A stretch of DNA of 64,000 nt from Davidsoniella eucalypti (Eukaryota; Ascomycota; Sordariomycetes; Microascales; Ceratocystidaceae), in assembly GCA_004009845.1 (NCBI GenBank), contig RMBW01000131.1, forward strand, positions 1 to 64,000, given 5' to 3'. Below the pieces are notes generated by a model. It was not told the DNA's origin. It made no database searches and saw only the letters and a program-made list of their open reading frames with translations. Position 1 is the stretch's first letter. Each line of letters opens with the position of its first letter. Made by a program: the position numbers and the translations under genes. Shown piece after piece: positions 45,901 through 55,130 of this stretch.

Positions 45901-47808
45901 CTGCTTGCAGACAGTTCTGTAGGCTGACGTTATTTAGCTGCTTATCGCTCGCAAATCTATGCGCTAAGATTTGTTCTGTCTCTTTTCATCCTGCGTCTTT
46001 CTATTTTTTGGGGGTTTTTCTTCCACTTCTTACCACTACCAGTAGCATCACTACTATTTTCTCTTTTTGCTTTGTTCACCCATCACATTGGCAAAACTAA
46101 CCTTTGTTTTTTTTCTCTATCAATAGGTCCTAACGGGTTGCTCCTCAACCTTGGATCTAACAACCCATTCAGAAACAAGAACTCTCCCGTTTCTGCCACT
46201 TTCAGTACTAGCCCGCGACCAATTACGCCAGCATCGCCATTCGACGACCCTATCCCGGAAAGCGTATCGAACAACCCATTTCTTGACCCTTTGCAGCCCA
46301 CCAACTCTAGTTTGAGAGCAAGCACAGTCAGTATGGCTTCACGTCCCGAATCCAAAGTCGTCTCTAGCCAGACTGTTGATGATATCTTTGTATGTCTGCC
46401 CGCATGTACAGCACCTGAACTACCATCAGCTTCGCCTTTGTCTTCTCTGTTGATTTGGCTCTTACCAGTTGCTAACTTGTTACCGCTATCTAGGGGTCTC
46501 TTAGCGTTGAGGATGACGCTACTAAGAAACGCCCGTCGCCTGCCCCTCCGCGGCCCAACGCTCGCCCTCCTCCGGGCCCTAATGGCCCCAACGGCCCCAA
46601 CCAAGCTCGTAGACCCCCTCCTCCCGGTGTCGTGAACGCTCATCGCCCTTCACGTTCGCAGGAAGATCCTATGCGCTCAAGAAGAGGCCCTCCTCCCCCT
46701 CGTAACGGTCCTCCCAAGGGCGACTCCCCTGGTCGTCGCCCTCCCCCGCCTGGTGCCTCCGACCAGCGTAAACCCCGCCGTAACTCAGATTCATCCATCA
46801 TGGATCGTGAACGGCCAATGACCGACGAGGAGAAGATTCTGCGTGAAGCACGACGCCGCGCCCGTGAAAGCCAAGCCAAGGCTAAGGACGGCAAGAAGCC
46901 CAACAAGCGTATGGATATCATCGATCAGCTTGATGCTTCTAGCATCTTTGGCATGGGAAGTAAGTGGCTCTATTTTTCCGTTGATTCTTTTTTTTCATCT
47001 TTCAGTCATCATATCTAACATTATTTATCTAGTCATCCATCATGATGGCCCCTACGATGCCCTGAACCCTCATCGCAACCGTACCAGCAGCCGCCGTGCT
47101 CCTATGAAGGCTTTCCCAAAGGACTCCCAGAACATGTCCATGGGTGGTTCTGGTCCCTTGAACGCTCGCCCTAACCACCAAACCTTCATGGGCCAGCACA
47201 CTGAGGACGCCTTTAACGATTTCGCCGCCCCTGTCAAGGTTGATGCTCCCGAAGGAATTTTCGATCCTACCAGTCGTGGCCACATCATCCACGGGGATGA
47301 GAGTTTAGGTCTAGGTTCGTCGACCTTCCTCGAGGGAACTCCCGCTGCGCGCGCCATTATCAAAAAGCAGCAAGAAGAGCAAGCCCAACAGGTTGCTGTT
47401 GAAGGCGTCAGGCGCCAGAAGTCTCTCGCCCACCGTATTCGCAGTGTTAGACGGCCCAACCGCAATTACCCCGAGGGCTACAAGGGCGTCACGCGCCAAA
47501 TGTCCGATACTGTGCCTCTCCCTACCAGAGCTGAAGGCATGGGCGAATCCACTCCCTTCGTTGCCGAATATGGCGCCGAGCCTGAATCCCTGACTGTACG
47601 TGGAAAGGGCGGTGATCCCCCCAGCCCTCCTCAACCCCGTGGTCGCGCCATGTCCGACGATGTTACTTCTCCGACCGGCTCTGGCAGTGGCGGCGGTCTG
47701 CTATCGCGTGTTAAGAGTTTGAAGGGTGGCCGCCGTGGGCGGTCGCAGGTTGAGAACCACGACCCTTCGGTGCCAATGCCCACTACTACTCCTGGAACTG
47801 CAGCTTAG
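42928..47808 (+). CDS. PAL1: Pal1 cell-morphology protein, with a predicted 3.2-kb first intron
   Basis: Pal1 proteins localise to cortical growth zones and endocytic sites and are needed for polarised cell shape in fission yeast (family knowledge). Model: exon 1 42928-42943 (ATG, MSSQT plus one base), exon 2 46127-46389, exon 3 46494-46959, exon 4 47033-47808; 506 residues. Introns: 42944-46126 (GTAAGA to AATAG, 3183 bp), 46390-46493 (GTATGT-CTAG) and 46960-47032 (GTAAGT-CTAG). The joins read MSSQT-G-PNGLLLNLGSNNPF, VDDIF-GSLSVEDD and FGMG-I-IHHDGPYDALNPHRNR. The core Pal1 signature is MDIIDQLDASSIFG with HHDGPYDALNPHRNR; NPF motifs (NNPFRN, NNPFLD) near the N-terminus are typical EH-domain ligands. 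There is a Pro-rich middle, an acidic/basic helix and a Ser/Gly-rich tail. Exon 2 has no ATG in frame, which forces an upstream exon. Exons 2-4 are certain; exon 1 is inferred. Confidence 0.9.
42944..46126 (+). other. Predicted 3183-bp first intron of PAL1
   Basis: It begins GTAAGA after a 16-nt coding exon and ends CTATCAATAG after a long pyrimidine-rich tract. It holds no convincing gene on either strand. Its last 700 bp (about 45400-46126) are C/T-rich and could include an alternative leader or promoter. Confidence 0.6.
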
Positions 47809-50800
47809 GGAAAGCTGGTTCAGTCCTTGGGATTTGGTAGTAGCAATAAGCGAAAAAGCAAGAGATCAAACGCGACGTCATCAGATCATGATTAGGACCT
47901 CGATTGTTGTGATTCGTCGCTCAAATCGTGTACAGCAGGCGTTTTCAAGGAACATGAAGATAATTCATTTATTAGTACAGCAACCACTTCCACGTCTATC
48001 CCCATTACAACCGCAACTACAACTACGAATATCTCTATCGACAACAGCAAACCTGGTTTGTTGGCCAACGAGATTAACAGCCGGACGTGTTTGCATATAA
48101 CCCAACCAGAAAAAGTACGGTTATCTTCACCACTTGACTGGTAGATGTTTTCTTGTCTAGCTGGGATATGGGGATATCACATGGAGGGCACGTCAAATCG
48201 ACAGCCTTAGTAGAGACAGGGCTCTGGGTTGTTTCAATTCTGATGTCTGCTTGCCTACTTGATGTATTGATGTATTCATTTTCTTCTTTTTTTTTCTGCG
48301 TTCTTCGACCAGAATTACTTTGGGGTTTCTTTGTTTTGAAAGGGCTATTTTATTCTTCATTGCTTCATTATTCTCATTTTTTATTCCTTTTCTTGATGTT
48401 ATGCGTACCATTTGTAAACCTCTGCTTCCTTTTGTTTTCTTTCTCTTTCGAAATATCTCTTCTCGTTTGCTCTATTTTATTCAAGAATCGGGTTTTAAGA
48501 TTTTTATCTCTTGTCTCTACATCTTAACATCCACGCACTTACTCATTTCTACATCTCATCCAGATATTTTTTTATATCATTTTCTCTTTTGTCCTTTTCA
48601 TATCTCTCTTTTACCTCTCTCTTTTTTGAATCCTCTTTCTTCTATTGGATTATGTTGGTGTCTTGTCCTGTACTTGTGTCTAACGGGGGGGTTGGCTATG
48701 TCTTGTGTTTCTTTTTTCGTGTTGCAGTTAGTTTGTTCTTGTTTTTTTTCTTATTCCACCGATCGACGTCTATCAATCACAATTACTCCAATTACTTTTT
48801 TATTCATCTTTATATATGTCCATAATCGGACTTTTGCCTTATTGTGTATTTAATATATGAAAAAAGACAAGTCATGTAACATGAAAATATTTGTAAGTCA
48901 AGGAGACCGTTTCTTCTCTATTTCTCAATGTGATGGTGATTGGCGTGGGTAAACATACTTGAGAAGTGGTGTATCCTGGTCTAGTACAATATGACACTTT
49001 GTAGAACCTAGTCGAACCAAAGAAAGGAAGAAAAACTACATATAGACAACGGACCTCAAGAACATGTCGCCCCTGTTTCTGCTTGTACTGTTTACCATGA
49101 ATATTGAAAATAACAACCAAGGTACGATATAACTGTTGCATACAGTACATATGCAAACCTTCAAAAGTAAACAAGAATCATGGTATCGATACATTTCGAA
49201 AAAATTATTATATATATACATACATATCTTCCTTTCTCTCTACTCCAATGCCAATTGTAATCTCCAAGTTGTATCATTTAGTTTGGGTGGTGAATCCAGG
49301 GGGGCTCATTATTGCTAGCTCTATCTAACGTTTAGTGTTACTCTAAAGTAATATAGTGATGAATTCCCCATTTTCAGAGCCCTTGAGCATGTTATTGGTA
49401 CAGGCATAGCTTTTTTATTACAAGGGAAGAAACAATCCAGGGGAATCTTCTTGCAGGTTGCAGCATAATTATGCAATGTATGTATATATCTGTATGTAAA
49501 TACATGCATGCAAGGCGGTCTTAATTCTACTTGTCGGCATGCATGTGAGTTAGTCACAATTAGAGTAGTTGGTTGTAAAATCTAAGAAGACAAGAGAGAT
49601 TCTTGGATGACTTGATATTGAGAAAACGAACGAAAGATTGACCAAGTATTTAAAAAGAATTATACGTTAATATGGCATCTCGCTGGACACTTTGGTGATT
49701 CAAATGAGGTTTCTTGGAACTTCACGATTATCTATCTGAAATAGGGAGAGAAAAAAAAGATAAGCATCCATGGAATGACGACTACGGTGATGGATATCAA
49801 AAGAGGCGTTTTTAGAGTTAATAGGACTTGGAATTATGCAGACATCCACTAATAAAGATGATTTGCACTGCAAGTTGTAAGAATACACGAATAAGCAGAA
49901 TTTCACTATTTCACGCTTTCCTTAGTTATTTTGTTTGCTGATCAAGTGAGAATCAACTGTACTTTTTCAGCCGTTTGCGACCTTTCTTTTCATCTTTACA
50001 GGACTTGTTTCCAGCTTAACTTTTGCCTTCATGCATCATAAGAATTCCAAAAGGTTTCCTATTTTAAATGTTGTTTGTTGGAAGATAGGCGGGCGGCATG
50101 ATAATAAGCCGTTTACCCATTTAATAGCCGTTGATTTAGCCGAAGACGAAGCTATCATTGTTGGATATTTACTATTTGTATGATATGAAACATAGGGCCT
50201 CGTTTGCGAAAGAATATCAACAGGAAAAAGATACTTTCTCCAGTAAAGTTTCGAGTAAATGTCGGAGTTTAAACTCATGTTCAATATACATACAAATAGA
50301 TCAAGTGCTGTGTAGGGAGGCGTAGCCATGTCGATCATTTGATAGAGGGTCAAGTTTGCTAGGCTATCAAGCAATAGGTTAAAAGAGCTTGGGCAAGAAA
50401 TAAAGATAAAGAAGAGGAAACAAGGAGAAAGACAGAAAAGAAGGCTGTGTTTTGATGGGTTGAAGAGACGATCATACTACAGTAGTAGCAACAACTCGAA
50501 AATAAACGTGACTAATGGTATAATCTGTTTACAACGCAAGAGTAGTAGGGCTTTATACCAAGCAAATATCCTTGTAGAATAAGGCTAGTTACGCTTTATC
50601 AATACATATATGTATGTGCATGTATACTGTGTATCTTATATACAATGTATCTATATATTTGAATCTATGTAGTTTTAGATCAGCTAACCTGCCTGATCTG
50701 CTAAGATTATTGCGTTGAGGGAGTTACAGAACACGAAAGAAGATCTAAGCAAACAGGCAACAGATAACGAGATGGCCAGTGAATTGATGGTAACCCACAA

Positions 50801-51262
50801 AGTGCTGATACAGGAGGTCCTGTTGGTGCAACACCTCGGGTTCTGGAGGCTTACATTCGCGATCATTTATTCGCGGATTTTTCGTACAAGTCGAAGTGAG
50901 TTTTAAAAGAGTTGGTGTTATTCGTTTGTAACTATGTGCTCAAACGGGTGACGACAGTCGACAAGTTGTATCTGTATCCCAATAGTAGTCTTGGCTGATC
51001 GTCAGGAGCTAGAGGTTCGAAGTACTTGTGTATTTTCCTGCGAACGACACTTACGAACTATCATTAGTACATATGTACCATTATTAACCACTATTAGGGT
51101 TCGTTAATTAGGGTACATCTTTCTATTTGTTAAGGTTGGTGTACAACACAATAAAGTAGGATGTTATTCAACTTGTCTCTTGACATATTTTACAAAATTC
51201 AAGCACAACAATAATACATCAACTCTCTATATAAAGATGCCGCGGGATACTCCCAAAGCGTG
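47809..51262. other. Intergenic, 3.5 kb, no supported gene
   Basis: The first kilobase is T-rich (PAL1 3' region). At about 50700-50895 a coding-like patch has one frame reading LRELQNTKEDLSKQATDNE and another reading TGGPVGATPRVLEAYIRDHL and FADFSYKSK before a GTGAGT. It may be a decayed or partial gene, but no complete model is possible. The last 100 bp should hold the promoter of the RecA-like gene. Confidence 0.5.
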
Positions 51263-53513
51263 ATGAAGTTACCAATCGAACCAATTTCGGCGGATCTACT
51301 ACTTGAAGCTGACATAAGCAGACGAAGTGCTCTAGTAGACAATGAAGCAAATGGCGGATATCACCGGCCCAAACTAGGATGTCGAGATATAGACAGCAAT
51401 GTTCTTCTCGGTGGCCTTGAGCGTGGCTCTGTCATTGGACTTAGTACTGAAGAGGATTCTATTGGAATGCAGGTATGGGCTCAACTGTATATCACGGAAG
51501 ATAGATCACAAGCTGACGTCTCGATAGATATCGATGCAAATCATTGCTAACCAACTAACCAGCTCATCTGATGAGACGGCCTTGGTTGCATCTACGCTGC
51601 CTGTAGCTACAATTGCGCGTGTGCTACGAGATATATTGATTGCAACAAAAGGCAAGCAATACAACTGGCGTGAGTCGTTGGGGCGTGTGTCTATATCTCA
51701 GATTTTCAATGTGCAGGGCCTGTGGGAGGTCCTCGACGACATGGAAAAGTCCGATCAGGAGCAGTCACCGAAAGAAAAAGAACGAGAGGAGGAAGAAACT
51801 CTTGAAGGTGGGGATGAAAGTCGGCCTGTAGCAGAAACTACCACGATTGCTACTATCAAGGAACCTACTAGCCCAGTTACAGAAGTCTCGAGGAAGCCAG
51901 CAACACCTGATATCGATATTGAACCGCCTTCTGTTCCAGCTTCATTCTTAGAGCCCGTTGAACCAGTCAACCTGAATGGACCTACAACCGCAGCCCAAAT
52001 GGGCCCACGCGAATCTCAGAGTTCTATACCAGAATACACAGAGCTTACAAAGCAAGACGAACCAGGACCTGCACTACAGTCATCAGATGTGGCAATGCAC
52101 AGCCAGTATCTCCAAGATCCAGACGTCCCGTCGAGCTCAAAGCCATCAACACAGACAGATCCATCGCTGACCGGGTCTTTTGCTCCAGATGCCACGCGGC
52201 GGCCATCGTCTATAGAGATTCCTGATAGTGACAGTGAAGAAGACGAGATTGGCGGAAGTAGTGCCGCGGGCATTCATTTTGGCAGTATCCCCGCGACGGT
52301 AGAATTACTACATAGTACTCTTGATCAGGATAGTATCAATGACGATGCATCAGTATCACCAGGCGGGAGTTCGTCGTCTGAATTACCAGAACTCACGCCA
52401 TCTCCGCCTTTAAAACCACAGCAAGAAGCTTCAATAGTGCCCACGATTCGGGAGACACAGTTTGAAGATACGTCTTCGTCGCCGCTTTCGTCAGTACGAA
52501 GTTTGGATGACACTCGGAGCATAGACGAGGTAAACACGGCGATATTACAGCACGAAAGCATAAGTAGCAGTACTCAAGAGGGGAACGCTCGTAGTGATAT
52601 CGAAGAAAACAGGACTTCATCCCCGATTCCAACGGTTCAACTACACGAATATCGCCCATCGCGTTCTCCAACACCTACTCCCGTTCAAGATGTAGCGTCT
52701 AGTCCGGCGATCCCCGAGAATCAGCCACATACCGACGTTTCACAGCAAACCAACTTGGATCATACCACACGTGAAGAGCCTGCTGTCGAGACTGAAGAGT
52801 TCAAGGCTACCCCTCTGCCTGCTACTATCGCTGAAGAAATTCCGGAATCAGTTCACATCACCGATGAGCTCCCGGAACCCTCTATCTCTACGTCAGCACA
52901 GCTACCACAGCCTTCCGTTAAACCACTTAGGCCGCCTATACGTGGCCCCAAGACACCGAGCATCGTGGTCGTGACACATTTCTCAAGTTTATTAACGACA
53001 CTGTTCGCAAACACAGCGGGACCTACGGGACACGAAAAAGTACTGCTTCTATCACGGCGCATGCGATTCTTAACCCGAACACTTTCCTCGTCACCTGTAA
53101 TTATCCTAACCAATGGAACAACGGTGACATTTACTCCGTTGACATTAACTTTTGATGGTGGAAACTCTCTAGCCCCCCCTTCAACCCGCTTCAAGCCTCC
53201 TGTTAACGAACCTTTGTTAAAATCGATATTTGCGCCTGATCCGCGCAATGCCAAGGCAAAGCGTAATAGGCCTGCATTTGGCATGTCATTTGTCCAGATG
53301 CTTGACGTGCACATCATGTGCTCGGCTATGCCGCGTGAAAGCGTTGATGCTGATGAAATCGCCATGAGTCGGGGAGGCAGATCAGTTTGGGTGCTGGAGG
53401 TGCTCTTGGATGATGCGGGGGTTTGGGAGGGCGAGACGGGGTCAAGAAGATCACGTGAACAACGTTGGGGAGCGATTGAGATGCGCCGAGGGCGTTATTA
53501 TGATGCGTTTTGA
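51263..53513 (+). CDS. RecA/Rad51-fold-like protein with degenerate ATPase motifs and large insertion
   Basis: Exon 1 is 51263-51472 (70 codons; ATG used, not the GTG just before), exon 2 is 51528-53513; a 55-bp GTATGG-ATAG intron in phase 0; 731 residues. The start of a RecA-like core is visible: CRDIDSNVLLGGLERGSVIG, followed where a Walker A loop (GxxxxGK) would be by STEEDSIGMQ, lacking the Gly-Lys pair. Then VSISQIFNVQGLWEVLDDM resembles the RVF-D-x-G-WE segment of Rad51 paralogues. A disordered acidic/Ser/Pro insertion of about 350 residues follows, including IEIPDSDSEEDEI. The fold appears to resume with SIVVVTHFSSLLTTLFA (Walker B-like strand without its Asp), GMSFVQMLDVHIMCSAMP and a tail ending RRGRYYDAF. 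I infer a divergent Rad51-paralogue-like protein, probably without ATPase activity. The family is uncertain. Confidence 0.72.
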
Positions 53514-53594
53514 GAATGATGTATAATATATTAAGAGATTACAGATATAGTTTTACATTCATGTATAGAGGTTTGCGTTACTGGAACATCAGCT

Positions 53595-54992
53595 TTACAG
53601 CTCGAACTCATCCAGCATGTGGTGGATTTGGTCCTTGATTCTGTTGAGAGACTCAGCCACGTGCTCGGCCTCTTCAGAGATAGTTTCCTTGGCAGAGGAG
53701 TCAGGCAGCTTGTCGTCCATCCAGTGGTTGTGACCACCAACCTTGCGCGAGTCGTTTTCAACAAACGATTTGAGGTATTTCTTAAGCTCGTCCAACTCCA
53801 TATCCTTGACTAGCTTATCGTCACTGTGCTTGTGGCCGTGACCACCAGCCTTGCTCCCGCGGCGGGGCAGCAGTACATCGTCGATCGAGTGAAGGACACC
53901 GTCACGTGCAATGCCGTCCATGGTCTGGACATCGACCTTGTCGTTAAGCTTGATCTTGACGTGGCCCATCAGGCGCGAGACCTCAACGTTGAGCTGACCC
54001 TTCTCGAGTACCGTGGGGAACTCTATCTTGCACTTGGAGCCGATGGTAGCGGAAGTGTCGCCGGGAATAGGTCCTTCCTGGCACGTGGGGGTCTCGTCAT
54101 CTACTAGACGCAGATACTCATCGGGACTCATGCGCTTATTCGCCAGCTTATCACTCAGTAGCGGGGCATTCTTGACGGGCAGGAAGTTAGCCGTCTTGTC
54201 TCCCGTCTTGCCAAAGTATAAGGCGTCCGAGTACAGCGTACGGTCGAACACGACGTGGTACTCCATGATCACGCGCAGGCACTCAAGCCCATCGTCGGTA
54301 AACAGCCAGTTACGGACATCGTCCTTGATGCCTTCCCAGGCCTTGTTGGACGGGATGAATGCCGTGCTACCCTTGGCCGTCTGGCGGTGGAGCCACTTGC
54401 CTAGCTTCGACTTCTCGAGGGCTAGCTCAGTGGTGCTATAGTCACCAGGTAGGTGCTCCAACAGCTTGCCCTGGCGCGGCGGGTCGATGAGCACGCTGTC
54501 GAGCTGGTGCACGGCACCGTTGGCAGCACCAGTGTTGGAGCCCAGGATCTTGGCGTAGAAGTTGACCTCGGTGTTGGCCAGGCCGGCATCGATGCGGATG
54601 CGCTGCAGATGGTCACCAAGGTCGGCCTCGTGTAGCAGCGACGGAATGGTGTGTAGAGTAATCATGCCGGCTCCGGCATAATCACCGTGGGCGACGTGGT
54701 ACTTGAGTAACTCGCCTGAGTCATCCTCGGACCATTTCTGCTTGAGGTCTTCGGGCAGCTTATCAAAGGCACCGTTGGTGGGCACGAAGATAGTGAACTT
54801 GTGTGATAGATCCTGCAACTTCGACCGCAGCACAGGGTTTTCATCGAGGTAGTTGAGGAACTTGCTACTATCGTCTAGATCATGGATGATGTCGTAGACG
54901 GAGCGATCCTCACGTAGCGTTGACTGTACGGGAAGTACCGAGCCAGCAACAAGGCTAGCTAGGCAAGAGATGGGAATAAATGATAGCTTCAT
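53595..54992 (-). CDS. Secreted fasciclin (FAS1) domain protein
   Basis: FAS1 domains mediate adhesion or matrix contacts at the cell surface (family knowledge). The frame is open further upstream, but MKLSFIPISCLASLVAGSV at 54992 is a clear signal peptide and gives 465 residues. First FAS1 domain about 35-190: SVYDIIHDLDDSSKFLNYL, KFTIFVPTNGAFDKLP, LLKYHV, GAVHQLDSVLIDPP. Second about 195-380: KGSTAFIPSNKAWEGI, MEYHVVFDRTLYS, GVLHSIDDVLLP. The C-terminal 85 residues are His/Asp/Lys-rich (GGHGHKHSDDK, VGGHNHWMDDKLP) and helical, ending EFEL with no hydrophobic tail, so it is probably secreted rather than GPI-anchored. It is convergent with the RecA-like gene, 81 bp between stops. The promoter has a TATA box and a CRE site. 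Confidence 0.93.
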   Translation of the reverse strand: MKLSFIPISCLASLVAGSVLPVQSTLREDRSVYDIIHDLDDSSKFLNYLDENPVLRSKLQDLSHKFTIFVPTNGAFDKLPEDLKQKWSEDDSGELLKYHVAHGDYAGAGMITLHTIPSLLHEADLGDHLQRIRIDAGLANTEVNFYAKILGSNTGAANGAVHQLDSVLIDPPRQGKLLEHLPGDYSTTELALEKSKLGKWLHRQTAKGSTAFIPSNKAWEGIKDDVRNWLFTDDGLECLRVIMEYHVVFDRTLYSDALYFGKTGDKTANFLPVKNAPLLSDKLANKRMSPDEYLRLVDDETPTCQEGPIPGDTSATIGSKCKIEFPTVLEKGQLNVEVSRLMGHVKIKLNDKVDVQTMDGIARDGVLHSIDDVLLPRRGSKAGGHGHKHSDDKLVKDMELDELKKYLKSFVENDSRKVGGHNHWMDDKLPDSSAKETISEEAEHVAESLNRIKDQIHHMLDEFEL

Positions 54993-55071
54993 ATTGTTTA
55001 TTTGGTGATTGAAGTAAAGATGTAAGGAAGCATTAGAAATCGCCAGCTCCAGATGGCCAGCGGCGATGCTT

Positions 55072-55079
55072 TTTATATA
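55072..55079 (-). promoter_or_regulatory. TATA box of the FAS1 gene
   Basis: TATATAAA on the minus strand, about 80 bp before the ATG, in a suitable place for a core promoter with a short leader. Confidence 0.6.
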
Positions 55080-55122
55080 CACCAGCCGCCTTTCATAGTA
55101 CGCTTCCGATTATGGCTCGTGT

Positions 55123-55130
55123 TGACGTCA
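55123..55130. promoter_or_regulatory. Perfect CRE palindrome upstream of the FAS1 gene
   Basis: TGACGTCA, the full consensus for ATF/CREB-type bZIP factors (Atf1/AtfA in fungi), lies about 45 bp upstream of the TATA box. Its position suggests stress- or development-linked control of the FAS1 gene; binding is inferred. Confidence 0.5.

Noticed and set aside
46083..46643. A 186-codon minus-strand open frame over PAL1
   Set aside because: It lies antisense to PAL1 exons and spans a PAL1 intron; the plus strand carries the conserved Pal1 sequence.
51010..51030. A GGTTCGAA string resembling a tRNA T-loop
   Set aside because: No matching acceptor stem, anticodon arm or D-arm could be found around it.
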